Shown here: positions 35,408-44,634 of the stretch, piece by piece
How the letters are laid out: each line of letters opens with the position of its first letter
Numbering within the stretch: the stretch's first letter is position 1
Source: Pseudoduganella sp.
GTDB taxonomy: Bacteria; Pseudomonadota; Gammaproteobacteria; Burkholderiales; Burkholderiaceae_D
Reading direction: 5' to 3'
Assembly (NCBI GenBank): GCA_021323265.1
Contig: JAJTCO010000020.1
Coordinates: 37,043 to 101,042, forward strand
Length of the DNA: 64,000 bases
The notes under the pieces: generated by a model
The model's database searches: none
What the model was told of the DNA's origin: nothing
The model's input: only the letters and a program-made list of their open reading frames with translations
Made by a program: the position numbers and the translations under genes

Positions 35408-36307
35408 ATGCCTGTTTTTGCGATTCGCCGCCCGCGCCCATGGCGCACCCTGCTTCGTTTCTGCGCCCTCGCCTGCCTGCCGTTGGCAGGCATCGCTCTG
35501 GCCGGCGAGATTCGCTATCCCCGCGAGGAAGGCGGCAATCCCTATCCGTTTGAATTGCTGGAACTGGCCTTGAGCAAGGCGGGAAACACCGATAAGGTGG
35601 TCCAGACCCCGTTCCGCATGATGCAGGACCGCGCACTGCTGGAAATCGGGCTGGAAGGCGGCGCGGTGGACATCATGGCCACCATGACATCGACGGAACG
35701 GGAAGCACGGCTGCTGCCGATCCGAATTCCCATTACCAAAGGCCTGATCGGCTGGCGAATCCCGGTGGTGACTGCTGAACGGCGCCGGCTTTTTGGGAAA
35801 GTGTCGAATCTGACTGCATTGAAAGGTTTCCAGGCCGTCCAAGGTCACGACTGGCCGGATCTGAAGATCCTGCGCCACAACGGTTTGCGGGTGCATTCGG
35901 TGTCGTCGTACGACAGCCTGTTCAACACATTGTCCAGTGGACGGGTCGACTACCTCCCACTTTCGCTGCTCGAAGCGCACCACGCACTCAAGGGCCGCAA
36001 GGGACTGGTCATCGACCAGCACGTCGTGCTGCACTATCCGGCCGCGATCTACTACTTCGTCAATCCGCGCAATACGGCGCTGGCCGAAACCGTGCGCCGG
36101 GGCCTGGAGGCATGCATCGCCGACGGTTCGTTCGACAGGTTGTTCTACCGCCATTTCGGCGAAGCCATCGCCCAGGCGCGTCTCTCCGAGCGGACCGTGA
36201 TCGAATTGGACAATCCCTATCTGCCGGCTTCGGCGCCGCTTGAGCGCAAAGGCCTGTGGTTCCGTCCGGACGAGGCCACACGCAGGCAACTGGACCGGTT
36301 GCACTAA
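35408..36307 (+). CDS. Periplasmic solute-binding-like protein (SBP_bac_3 fold)
   Basis: A 299-residue protein with a signal peptide (ALACLPLAGIALA-GEI) and type-2 periplasmic-binding fold features (GGAVDIMATMTSTEREARLL, SSYDSLFNTLSSGRVDYLPL). No permease or ATPase genes are beside it, so it may be an orphan binding protein or have a sensing or enzyme-like role, as similar stand-alone proteins in this group. Confidence 0.8.
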   Translation: MPVFAIRRPRPWRTLLRFCALACLPLAGIALAGEIRYPREEGGNPYPFELLELALSKAGNTDKVVQTPFRMMQDRALLEIGLEGGAVDIMATMTSTEREARLLPIRIPITKGLIGWRIPVVTAERRRLFGKVSNLTALKGFQAVQGHDWPDLKILRHNGLRVHSVSSYDSLFNTLSSGRVDYLPLSLLEAHHALKGRKGLVIDQHVVLHYPAAIYYFVNPRNTALAETVRRGLEACIADGSFDRLFYRHFGEAIAQARLSERTVIELDNPYLPASAPLERKGLWFRPDEATRRQLDRLH

Positions 36308-36339
36308 GGCGAGCGCCGCGTTTGGTGTATGCTGCCGGA

Positions 36340-36690
36340 ATGAACCAAGACACCGATATCCAACTCAGCGGCCCCTTCAAGGCCACCGACAGCAGCAGCC
36401 GCGCCGTCGACGTCAAATCCATCCGAATTTTCGACGAAGGCTACGGCGTGATCGACTTGTATGTCGACCTTGCCGCACCGGCAACCGACGGCTTACACCG
36501 AGATAAGAAGCTGATCGCCGAAATCAGCGCACGCTTGCGCACCCTGGGCTATAACGGTCCTGACTTGACGGCCGGCGACCCCGTGATTCAAGAGAAGCGG
36601 CTCATCGTGCTTGACACGCCGGACGAGTTTTTGCAGTTTGCCGTGAGCAAGGGCTTCAAGGACCTGACGTCTGAATTCGACGACAACTAA
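36340..36690 (+). CDS. Unrecognised small protein, 116 aa
   Basis: Starts MNQDTDIQLSGPFKATDSSS. Alternating strand-like residues (VKSIRIFDEGYGVIDLYVDL) and a helical C-terminus (EFLQFAVSKGFKDLTSEFDD) suggest a small alpha/beta fold. No signal peptide. It begins 32 bp after the binding-protein gene and may share its transcript. Confidence 0.6.
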   Translation: MNQDTDIQLSGPFKATDSSSRAVDVKSIRIFDEGYGVIDLYVDLAAPATDGLHRDKKLIAEISARLRTLGYNGPDLTAGDPVIQEKRLIVLDTPDEFLQFAVSKGFKDLTSEFDDN

Positions 36691-36701
36691 CTTCTCCCGA
36701 G

Positions 36702-37541
36702 CTAATCCCAAGCCCTCGCCTGCGAGCGGTACGCCGTCCATGTAAAGCCGACGCCAAGTGACAGCCCGCTGTTCTTGCGAAACAGCGGGCTGTTGCGGTT
36801 GGCTGCGTGCGTGTAATTGTCATAACGGGTGAAACCGAACACGCGCCAATCGGGCGTCAACCCATACGACAGGCTCAGGCCAACCCGCGTCATCATCAAG
36901 CCACCCTCAGCGCGATAGGCCGGACGGGTGGCGTTGGCGTACTGCGTTGCGACCCCATAGAAATACTCGTTCAGGCTGGCGTTTCCGAACACCGCCCCCA
37001 CGTTGGCATCGGCCTGCCATCGCCGGCCGCTGTCGCCCGTCTCAAACACGATGCGCGGCTCGAAAACGATGCCATGGCGCCGAAAACCATTTCCGAGTTC
37101 AAGCGGCGTTCGCACCGGCAGGTCCAGCCGCACGCGGCTGCCGCCGTCAGGCTCCGTCAGAAACACTTTCAGGCGCGGGCCGAATTCCAGCAGCGACCTC
37201 AGGTCCGGCATGCCCACGCGCGCTTCCACATCGTCCGAACGAGCCGGTAGCGACAGCGCGAAACCGAGATCCAGGTCAAGACGCTTGGTGTCGAACAAAC
37301 GGGCGCTGACGCCAGAGCGATCCGCACGCAGCACCTTGCCGCGATAAATCAGCATTGGCAACGCCAGCCCTCGCGCCGATCGCTGGGAGGCGCCTGGATA
37401 AGCGGGCGTGCTGGCTGCGCCACCGAAGAGACCAACTTCCCACAACGGCAAATCCGGGGCCGGTAATGGCGTCAATTGCTGCGCGCTGACCGAGCCGCCC
37501 AATGCCGCCATTGCGATGCCAGCCCAAACCAGGTATCTCAT
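36702..37541 (-). CDS. MipA/OmpV-family outer-membrane protein
   Basis: A 279-residue barrel protein: signal peptide (MRYLVWAGIAMAALGGSVSA), then the family start LPLWEVGLFGGAASTPAYPG, strand-turn repeats and a C-terminal GLSLGVGFTWTAY. MipA-type proteins scaffold murein enzymes or act as porins. The ATG at 37541 best fits the signal peptide; one nine codons earlier is possible. A 13-bp inverted repeat (36761-36793) lies inside the 3' coding part. The tRNA-derived repeat starts 70 bp upstream of the start codon. Confidence 0.8.
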   Translation of the reverse strand: MRYLVWAGIAMAALGGSVSAQQLTPLPAPDLPLWEVGLFGGAASTPAYPGASQRSARGLALPMLIYRGKVLRADRSGVSARLFDTKRLDLDLGFALSLPARSDDVEARVGMPDLRSLLEFGPRLKVFLTEPDGGSRVRLDLPVRTPLELGNGFRRHGIVFEPRIVFETGDSGRRWQADANVGAVFGNASLNEYFYGVATQYANATRPAYRAEGGLMMTRVGLSLSYGLTPDWRVFGFTRYDNYTHAANRNSPLFRKNSGLSLGVGFTWTAYRSQARAWD

Positions 37542-37610
37542 GGTCGATGCGCCAGTAGAACTCGGCATGCACGAAGAAGGCCTGCGAAATATGATTCGCA
37601 AGCCATTCCT

Positions 37611-37643
37611 ATGAATTCTGGTGGGAAGTGCAAATTTCGAACT
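37611..37643 (-). repeat. Left direct repeat, displaced tRNA-Val 3' end (att-like)
   Basis: Begins ATGAATTCTGGTGGGAAGTG and runs into the T-arm region, then diverges after 37643. It matches 49651-49683 at 32 of 33 bases. Read on the minus strand it is a T-arm, acceptor strand and CCA without the rest of a tRNA. A hairpin with a weak T-run lies just beyond it (37579-37604), resembling the terminator of the intact tRNA. Confidence 0.75.
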
Positions 37644-38100
37644 CGAGCGGTTCGTTGCATCACCACACGCAACACGACGAGCCGTGTCACTTAAATGGGC
37701 GCAGGCCTGGCTATTCGTGGCAGCAGTCCGTAATGAAAGACGACCAGGGGCGGGTCCTGCCGCGCATGAACTGAACAGGTCATCAGAATGCGCGGCCATG
37801 ATTGGCATGTTGACCCCGAAAGCGCTCTGCTGTCTGGAAAAAAGGCCCGCAGTTCCGGGCCAATCCGATGATGGCGAAAGGATAAGGCCGCCGAGCCGAG
37901 CCAGTCCTAAAATGGAGAAGCGAACGGATTGACAAGGGCTGCAGCTGTCATGACCTTGACCCTTGTACAACTCATTCCGAGTTTAGTTTAGCAAGGAGCC
38001 AAGAGTAGTGAATTGAACTCATGGTATCTGTCGCTAAGGGCCAACACTTCCCCTGTACTCGAGCGCCTGAACTACGAGGAGGATGAGCCGGCAAAGAAGC
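37644..38100. other. Gene-poor stretch at the island's left end
   Basis: No convincing gene. A plus-strand fragment at 37636-37740 encodes FELERFVASPHATRRAVSLK and a WAQAWL motif that recurs with silent changes at 38876-38960. A GGCCCG/CGGGCC hairpin with an A-run on its left (about 37842-37862) would be a minus-strand terminator for the gene at 38101-38454. Confidence 0.5.
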
Positions 38101-38454
38101 TTATTCATCGTCATCGGAATATACGCTGTAACGCGAGGGGATCGGTGGTTGATTTGCGCATGGCAAAGAAGAATTGCGTTCTCTGAGGGATTCGAATAGC
38201 CCTACCATTCCCTCCATATTGCGCCCCGTCCAGCCGCAGGCTTCGCTCTGAAAAATTGGGAGTCTTCCATTTGGTGACAGACGAGCACGGCCACCGCCTG
38301 AAAGTAGTCGCTGGATGATTTCGGATGGCACATTTTCGCTGATGAGATAAGCCAATGCGTAGCGCCATCCGCATTCATCAGCAAGGTCAAGGGAATTGTC
38401 GATGACTTCCGCTAAGCCACCAAGAGTCCTTCTGTCGGTTAGATCTAACGGCAT
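38101..38454 (-). CDS. Unrecognised small island protein, 117 aa
   Basis: Starts MPLDLTDRRTLGGLAEVIDN after a GAGGAG site six bases upstream; the frame is open further but without a ribosome site. Mainly helical and soluble (DECGWRYALAYLISENVPSE, IIQRLLSGGGRARLSP), ending in an acidic tail (YSDDDE). No family recognised. It is the first gene inside the left end of the island. Confidence 0.55.
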   Translation of the reverse strand: MPLDLTDRRTLGGLAEVIDNSLDLADECGWRYALAYLISENVPSEIIQRLLSGGGRARLSPNGRLPIFQSEACGWTGRNMEGMVGLFESLRERNSSLPCANQPPIPSRYSVYSDDDE

Positions 38455-39285
38455 GCCTATCTCCTCATCTCTACCGAGCAAGCTACTTAAACTAGGGCAG
38501 CTGCGGAGCGAGTATTTGGTCCGGCTCGAATCGGCCAGCATGTTTAAGGCAGTCACCTTATCATGCATCCACACCCACAGGGATTGGGCTTTCCTATCTG
38601 CCGTAAGGGCCTGATGATTTATCTTACTTACGGCATTCGATTGCTTGAAATTTGGTAAATCAGATCGCCTAGACCCACGATAACTAAATTGACATGCAGG
38701 TTGTTATTGACCGGGGGCAAGAAAGCAGCCCAGTTCGAATAACAGATGCGATGTGAGTAAGCTTTGATCTTTATCAAACTGTTTGAATTTGGCCACGATA
38801 TGCTGGGCGGCATGATCCATTACGACGCGACATGCTTCAGCAAGCGCACATATGCCCGCTTCCGTTCGAGCCTTGCGCTCGAACGGTTTGTATCCGCTCA
38901 ACACTCAGCGGGCCGCGATTGCTCTCAGCGCTGGGCGCATGCGTGGTTACGTGTGACTCAAGCGCCTAGACACACACCGGACCTGGAATCCATTGCGTAA
39001 GCTGTTATTCACCTCCTATTGAAGCGGAATCATTCAGGGCGAGCCTACCCGTCTTGAGGTGGATCAACTGATGGCTCATTGAATTGAAACCCTGTTGCGC
39101 ATCTAGCGACACGTGCTGTAATAAGCGACTCGCCTTTCGCTACAAACAGGCGAGTCGACAACGTGACTGCAGAGAACATTAAGTTGACGCTTCTGACGAA
39201 GGCAGCGTTTGGCCTGGATGCGGCCGTCCATGCGCATGAATGGCTACCACTACGCGGATGCACTTCCGTGCCATGCATTTCAACG
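38455..39285. other. A/T-rich island stretch with FNR-like sites but no clear gene
   Basis: No frame here looks like an intact gene. It holds a perfect FNR box (38764-38777), a one-mismatch box (TTGAGGTGGATCAA, 39054-39067) and a short plus-strand coding fragment (38812-39000) with ALERFVSAQHS and RWAHAWL, related to the fragment at 37.64 kb. It may be decayed genes whose control sites remain. Confidence 0.45.
38764..38777. promoter_or_regulatory. Perfect FNR box
   Basis: TTGATCTTTATCAA is an exact match to TTGAT-N4-ATCAA. A TATGCT element at 38799-38804 would place the box about 41 bases upstream of a plus-strand transcription start near 38811, the activating position for FNR. The only frame downstream is the 62-codon fragment 38812-39000. 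Confidence 0.55.
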
Positions 39286-40245
39286 CTAACCTGTTTCAGG
39301 TGGCACCGCGGCCATTGGAATAGTTACGAGGAACTGGCTGCCTGTGCCGCTCCCTGAACTGTGCACACATACCGTTCCGCCGTGTAACTGCACGATCATG
39401 CGCACCAGTGACAAGCCGATCCCCAACCCGCATTGTGCGGGATCTTGTGGCCGTGGGCCTTGGACGAACAGCTCGAAGATGTGCGGTTGAATGTCAATCG
39501 GCACGCCGGCGCCATCGTCAATCACAGCGAATTCAACTTCACGCTGTCGTGGCGTGACACGGACGATCAGGTGGCCGCACTCGGGCGTATACTTGCTGGC
39601 GTTCAACATCAGATTGGAGAAAACCTGGACCAATCGGATTCGATCTCCATCCATGTAGATTGGGCGGTCCGGGAAGTCGAGCTCAAGGGACTGTTGGCGC
39701 ATCCTGATTAACGGCAGGCTTATCTCCAGCGCGCTTTCGATGACTTCCTGCGCTGCGATACAACTTCTCTTTAACGCAATCTTGCCCGTGTTAATGCAGG
39801 AAACGTCCAGCAAGTCATCCACCAGTCGGACCAGATGCGCCACTTGGCGCCCGATAATCGCACGCAGCTTCGGCAAGTCCTGATGCGCCCCCTCGATGTT
39901 ACCGATCAAGTCATTGGCCATGCTGACCGAATGCAGTGGGTTACGCAACTCGTGTGCGAGCATTGACAGGAATTCTGTCTGGCGCTGGTTCTTCACTTCA
40001 GTGGCGGCACATGAATCCAGTGCAACGAAAATGGCCGTGATCAAATTCCAATTTGCATCTCGCAATTGCGAGCCCGACACGGCACCAATATCTGCGCGCC
40101 TGTCTTCAACGCGCCTTTCGTGGACGATATCCTTGTTGGTTCTCCCCGGTTGCACAATCTCCAACGCATGCCGCTTTGCATCACCAATTGGCAGCGACTG
40201 CGCGCTTGACACCACCATGTCACCTGATTGCAGCCATTCGCTCAT
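39286..40245 (-). CDS. Soluble sensor histidine kinase of the island
   Basis: A 319-residue kinase without membrane helices. A poorly defined N-terminal region (about 100 residues) is followed by a HisKA domain (FLSMLAHELRNPLHSVSMAN) and HATPase boxes (NLMLNASKY, VIDDGAGVP, GLGIGLSLVRMI). The ATG at 40245 follows a strong GGAGGGGG. No response regulator is adjacent. A TAGAAT element at 40402-40397 puts a perfect FNR box at -41.5 of the inferred start, so expression is probably induced when oxygen is low. Confidence 0.85.
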   Translation of the reverse strand: MSEWLQSGDMVVSSAQSLPIGDAKRHALEIVQPGRTNKDIVHERRVEDRRADIGAVSGSQLRDANWNLITAIFVALDSCAATEVKNQRQTEFLSMLAHELRNPLHSVSMANDLIGNIEGAHQDLPKLRAIIGRQVAHLVRLVDDLLDVSCINTGKIALKRSCIAAQEVIESALEISLPLIRMRQQSLELDFPDRPIYMDGDRIRLVQVFSNLMLNASKYTPECGHLIVRVTPRQREVEFAVIDDGAGVPIDIQPHIFELFVQGPRPQDPAQCGLGIGLSLVRMIVQLHGGTVCVHSSGSGTGSQFLVTIPMAAVPPETG

Positions 40246-40396
40246 AGCGTCCCCCTCCAAAAAAGGCAAGAGAACTGTACTGTCGAGGTGCGACGTACTG
40301 ACGATAAAGTCGAAAGCTTGCCTTGCGCGTGGGATGCGGTTGAAACTTCAAAACAGGAACGCGACCAATCAAGATGCAACCCACTGGTGGATTCCG

Positions 40397-40438
40397 ATTC
40401 TATCAAAAGCATCTGAGAAAAAATTTGATATGAATCAA
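40397..40438 (-). promoter_or_regulatory. FNR-activated promoter candidate for the island kinase
   Basis: Perfect FNR box TTGATATGAATCAA at 40425-40438 and a minus-strand -10 element TAGAAT at 40402-40397. The box centre is 41.5 bases from the expected start near 40390, the class II activator position. The box also lies 120 bp upstream of the VIT gene on the other strand. Reading as a promoter is inference. Confidence 0.55.
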
Positions 40439-40557
40439 AACGTCGACCAGAACTTCACGCGGCCAAGGCAGTTTATCCATCATCGTGCAATGAAGGTCTA
40501 CATGACCGACTAGACTGCTCAAGGCGCGGACAATTCACCATACGAATGGAGGCGGCT

Positions 40558-41241
40558 ATGAGAATGCAACACCAGGAACTACACAGACTGGATAGCGTCG
40601 GTTGGTTGCGTGCAGCAGTGTTGGGCGCTAACGATGGAATCGTATCGACAGCGAGTCTGATTCTTGGCGTCGCGGCATCGCATGCCTCGCATCAAAGCAT
40701 CCTGGTCGCCAGTGTCGCCGGTCTGGTTGCTGGAGCGATGTCGATGGCGACGGGCGAATACGTCTCCGTGCAATCTCAAGCGGACACCGAATCTGCGGCA
40801 ATCGAAAAGGAGCGCGGGGAGCTCAGCGAGAATCCCATAGGAGAGCGAAGTGAATTGGCAAAGATCTATGTCGAACGCGGCCTTGAGCCTTCGCTTGCAA
40901 TCCAGGTTGCCGACGCACTGATGGCACATGACGCCCTGGCGACACATTCCAGGGACGAGCTCGGAATTACCGATGCAATGAGCGCGAAGCCGCTGCTGGC
41001 CGCATTGTCATCAGCGGCGAGCTTTGCTATCGGCGCGGCGCTGCCGCTACTTGTCGTCTTGCTGGGGCCGCACAATGCGCTCATTCCGCTGACTGTTGCC
41101 GCTTCGCTGGTCTCACTGGCCTTCCTGGGTGGACTGGCCGCAAAATTTGGCGGCGCAAATATCACCAAGGGCGTACTACGGGTGACATTCTGGAGCGCGC
41201 TTTCGATGTCGCTCGCGGTCGGAATAGGCATGATGCTCTGA
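40558..41241 (+). CDS. VIT-family iron/manganese transporter
   Basis: A 227-residue VIT1/CCC1-type membrane protein. The family signature is clear: GWLRAAVLGANDGIVSTASL, then GLVAGAMSMATGEYVSVQSQ (first two helices), a cytoplasmic helical metal-binding region with acidic residues, and three more helices. Such proteins move Fe2+ or Mn2+ out of the cytoplasm. ATG 40558 follows GGAGG; an ATG four codons earlier overlaps that site. An FNR box lies upstream. Confidence 0.9.
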   Translation: MRMQHQELHRLDSVGWLRAAVLGANDGIVSTASLILGVAASHASHQSILVASVAGLVAGAMSMATGEYVSVQSQADTESAAIEKERGELSENPIGERSELAKIYVERGLEPSLAIQVADALMAHDALATHSRDELGITDAMSAKPLLAALSSAASFAIGAALPLLVVLLGPHNALIPLTVAASLVSLAFLGGLAAKFGGANITKGVLRVTFWSALSMSLAVGIGMML

Positions 41242-41461
41242 CCGGCGTCCGTTCCTTAACAGGAGCAAAGAATTTGACCTGGATCATAAAAGGCGCAAGC
41301 TCTTTTGGGCAACAGCATTTCCTGCTGGCTAACCAGGCCGGCAACAACTAGCCTGAAGATTCGCCCAATCACATTTCGCGCGATTGGTGCGACAGAAAGG
41401 CACTGCGGTGAGCGGCTCGCGGTGCGGCCTGCATTGGGATGCCGTTCAAGGAGGAAGTATC

Positions 41462-42301
41462 ATGCGCAAGCTCTTGACCATCCTGGCGTTATTGGCACTG
41501 ACGTCGATGCCGGCCAGTGCCGAGATCAGCATCAGCATAGGCATTAACCTATCGCAGTATCCGAATCTGCAGCCTGTTCCCGGCTATCCGGTGTACTACG
41601 CCCCGCGCCTGCGCGCCAATTACTTCTTCTACGACGGACTCTATTGGGCCTACGTGCGGGAAGGGTGGTATGTAAGTCCATGGTACGACGGACCCTGGTC
41701 ACAAGTACCGTTCGACAGCGTGCCGCTGCCCGTGTTGCGTGTTCCGTTGCGCTATTACGGCTTGCCCCCATTGACGTTCCGAAACTGGGGACCGAACGAA
41801 CCGCCGCGCTGGGATGCCGTATGGGGACAGGAATGGGCACGGCGGCATGACGAATGGAAGCGTTGGGACCGTAGGACGGCGCCACCCCCTGCTCCACTGC
41901 CAACATACCAGAAGCAGTTTGCGCGGTCGAATTATCCAGATGAGACCCGGCGCAGGGAATTGATACAGCAACACTACAACTATACCCCGCGGGATGCGCA
42001 AGTACGCCAGCATTGGCAGTCGGCTATCGTAGACTCATCGCAACGGCCTCCCCAACGAAGCGAAATGCCTCGCGTTGCCCCGGATCGCCCGCCGGAGCAT
42101 GCGCGCCCACAAGCCGAAACCACGCGTGCCGCCCCGAGTGCGGATCGATCGCGGGACACAGATCGGGGCCCCGCTGCCAAGGCCAGGCCGGAACATGGCG
42201 CAGCACCTGACAAGGCCAAGGGCGGCGACGCTAAAGCAGGCAGTAAAGCGGACAAGAAGGCAGATAAACGCGGCGGCCACGATTCAGGCAAGCGCGAATA
42301 G
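41462..42301 (+). CDS. Exported Tyr/Trp-rich protein with basic tail, unrecognised
   Basis: A 279-residue exported protein (signal peptide MRKLLTILALLALTSMPASA). The mature start has aromatic-rich repeats (YPVYYAPRLRANYFFYDGLY, EGWYVSPWYDGPW) seen in small proteobacterial exported proteins; the C-terminal 100 residues are low-complexity Arg/Pro/Ala/Lys. Good AGGAGG site. A weak FNR-like site (TTGACCTGGATCAT, 41274-41287) lies upstream. Function unknown. Confidence 0.75.
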   Translation: MRKLLTILALLALTSMPASAEISISIGINLSQYPNLQPVPGYPVYYAPRLRANYFFYDGLYWAYVREGWYVSPWYDGPWSQVPFDSVPLPVLRVPLRYYGLPPLTFRNWGPNEPPRWDAVWGQEWARRHDEWKRWDRRTAPPPAPLPTYQKQFARSNYPDETRRRELIQQHYNYTPRDAQVRQHWQSAIVDSSQRPPQRSEMPRVAPDRPPEHARPQAETTRAAPSADRSRDTDRGPAAKARPEHGAAPDKAKGGDAKAGSKADKKADKRGGHDSGKRE

Positions 42302-42334
42302 CCATTCCCTGTTCCGTTGACATTACGCGTGCAC

Positions 42335-42960
42335 GCGCCATTCTGGCGCAGGTGGGACAATTGGTGGCACATGCTTTCCACCGTCAACCCTAAATGGGCA
42401 CGGATGCCTTCACGCGGCATCCGCAACTGGAAGCTGGTGGAGGAATATCCGCGAAGAGCATAGCGATCGGCCAGCATCAACAGGAATTAAGCTAGCCGCT
42501 GGTCCGCGTGCATATGGCTCAGGAACATCATCGCAGCCTTTTCGCGTTCGATCTCACGGCACATGGTACCGTGGAAGCCCTGCAGCAGGCTGGGAATCTG
42601 CATCAATAGCTCCTGCAGTCTGACTCGCACACTTCACCGTCCTCCAGTGCCACCGCGCTACAGGTGTGATGGCCAGTAGCGATCGCTTCCATTCCCATCA
42701 GGTTGACCTGCCATGCAGAAACCACCAATCGACTGGCCGCCTTGCCTGCATACCTAGACTGTCTTGAAGTGGCCGAACAGCACGCCATATAAACTGAGAA
42801 AATCGTCGCCAGTCCGGTATAGCCATTCGCCGCGCGCGATCCGCCGACGAATTAAGAATTGCTCCAACCGTGCCGCTTCCGCTTCAGACAGGCTATATGC
42901 CAGGCACCGGCTGGCCATGCATACCCAGCGGCCAGCCAGATATCATCCCTCGTTCAACCA
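42335..42960 (-). pseudogene. Decayed fnr copy
   Basis: Pieces in different minus-strand frames line up in order with the intact Fnr at 18517-19293: the N-terminal Cys region (about 42900-42960), GHFKTV, then GMEAIATGHHTCSAVALEDG and VCE (about 42640-42720), then GYSSTSFQLRMPREGIRAHL and LGLTVESMCHQLSHLRQNG (about 42335-42440). Frameshifts and stops separate the parts and the recognition helix reads ESMCH instead of ESVSR. It cannot make a working regulator. Confidence 0.8.
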
Positions 42961-43100
42961 CTGCTCGCGTCAGCGTTGTCGACAATTGTGCGCCCGCGTC
43001 TCGTTAGTGAGATGAAACCTTGGGCCCTTGCCGAGGAAATTCATGCTCAATTGCGGATTTAGATTATTGGATGCCGCCCAAGTTAACTCAGCAGGCCCCA

Positions 43101-43454
43101 TTAAATCAGGACTTGCCGGGTCTGTCGCAAATAGGAGTGGATTTCCCGCTCGACCTCTGGATCGATCATCATGTCAGGATGCCTGCCGTGCGGACAAGGA
43201 AGGCTCGGAGTGGTTCCAAACAGGCGACAAATCAGTGGCCGCTCCTCGTAGGCATCGCATCCATTGTCGGATAAATGCGGGCAACTCCATGCCGAAAGGG
43301 CCTGCGCGTGTTCGGCGTCGCTCTTGACCGGCAGCCTGGCCATTTCCTCGGGCGACGCTGTTACCGGACCGCAGCAATCATGGCACCCTGGGACACACGC
43401 AAACGCAGGAATGCGACGCCGAAAAAACCGAACTATTTGGCTGTCGTCAATCAT
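43101..43454 (-). CDS. YkgJ-family cysteine-cluster protein
   Basis: A 117-residue protein with the YkgJ/CxxCxxCC pattern: CVPGCHDCCGPV, later CPHLSDNGCDAYEERPLICR and CPHG. The Cys set probably binds zinc or an Fe-S cluster; function in the family is not settled. Soluble, no signal peptide. The 187 bp to the next gene hold nothing clear. Confidence 0.85.
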   Translation of the reverse strand: MIDDSQIVRFFRRRIPAFACVPGCHDCCGPVTASPEEMARLPVKSDAEHAQALSAWSCPHLSDNGCDAYEERPLICRLFGTTPSLPCPHGRHPDMMIDPEVEREIHSYLRQTRQVLI

Positions 43455-43641
43455 CCGACTTTGCCCCTCATGTCACCGACAATGGCGTTACCGATACAGA
43501 TCGACTCGGACCCAATCAAACTTGGCTGTTCGCTGCGATAAACTTCAGTGCAACCTGGCGCGACACACTTCCCGCGGTGAGCTTCTTCGAACGCCGCAAT
43601 TCGCACTGCCCGCCTACCCAAATGGCTCCGATGCGTCTGAA

Positions 43642-44634
43642 TCATGCGATGTCGCACGACTGAAATAGCGCCGGGAATGATCTCGCACGGCGAGCCGACA
43701 GGAGACTTTTAGCGGTCAGATCCAGAACCAGGGGAATGTCGTCCCGCAACGCATTCACGTATCCCCTCAATGTCTTGCCGTCCATGGCAAGGGCGTTGCC
43801 GCGGCAGGCAAACGCAATCTTGTTCATACTATCCAGCGCGTCGATCACGATCACCGCATCGTCGAATGCCGTGTACAGGCGGTCCACGTACAGGCCTATC
43901 TCCTCCTCGTCGGCAAGCAAATTGACGACCAGGATGCCGCCAGGCGCCAGTGCGCGATAGCAGTCATCGTAAAACTGCTGGCTGCAAAGTTGCGGCGGCT
44001 GGCCATTCTTGTCAAAGCCGTCGACTAACAGCACATCAAACCGGTCTACCGTCTGGCTGACAAAATCGGCGCCGTCGACACACTGCACCTTTAGCCGCTC
44101 GTCATCGGGAGGAATACAAAACTCGTCACGCAAGGCGATGACTTCGACGTCGATTTCTGCCACCGAGATGGCGGCGAGTGGTAGATGGCGATAGCAAAAC
44201 TTGGTTAACGAGCCACCGCCAAGGCCGATCATTCCGATGCTGGACGGAGCTGGCTGAAACAGCAAGAAGCCCATCATGGTCTGGGTATAACCAACAATCA
44301 GATCATCCGGCGCATCTAACAACATTTCGCTTTGTACCGCGAACAGATCAAAGTGTAGCGCGAGCGAGTGGCGTTGGCGCCGAAGAAAGGGCCGGTCTTT
44401 CAGGGAAAGATCAGCCATTTGCGCAAGGTTGTCGACGAGCCTGGTGACATGATGGGCAGTCGGCGGCAAATTCTCCGCCAGGAGCATCGACGCAACCTCG
44501 TCGATTAACCGCTCCATCAGCCGCCCAGACACAGACCGCAACTTGGCGCGGGCCGCCATCCCCGCCAAAACGGCGCGCAGATGGAGTTCGAACATGCATG
44601 GTGGGCGCGAAGCACGCAGTGGTCGGTAATGCAT
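43642..44634 (-). CDS. Spermidine-synthase-like protein, paralog A
   Basis: A 330-residue protein. About 120 N-terminal residues form a helical extension (FELHLRAVLAGMAARAK; ASMLLAENLPPTAHHVTRLV). The rest is a Rossmann fold of the spermidine-synthase/methyltransferase class: GMIGLGGGSLTKFCYRHLPL, VAEIDVEVIALRD, CVDGADFV, LLVDGFDKNGQPPQLCSQQF and LAPGGILVVNL. The GGGDG loop of true SpeE is GGGSL, so polyamine synthesis is not assured. Paralog B at 47225-48217 has the same length and order. Confidence 0.8.
   Translation of the reverse strand: MHYRPLRASRPPCMFELHLRAVLAGMAARAKLRSVSGRLMERLIDEVASMLLAENLPPTAHHVTRLVDNLAQMADLSLKDRPFLRRQRHSLALHFDLFAVQSEMLLDAPDDLIVGYTQTMMGFLLFQPAPSSIGMIGLGGGSLTKFCYRHLPLAAISVAEIDVEVIALRDEFCIPPDDERLKVQCVDGADFVSQTVDRFDVLLVDGFDKNGQPPQLCSQQFYDDCYRALAPGGILVVNLLADEEEIGLYVDRLYTAFDDAVIVIDALDSMNKIAFACRGNALAMDGKTLRGYVNALRDDIPLVLDLTAKSLLSARRARSFPALFQSCDIA

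Noticed and set aside
43451..43657. A 68-codon minus-strand frame between YkgJ and paralog A
   Set aside because: Overlaps neighbours at both ends and has no ribosome site or recognisable sequence.
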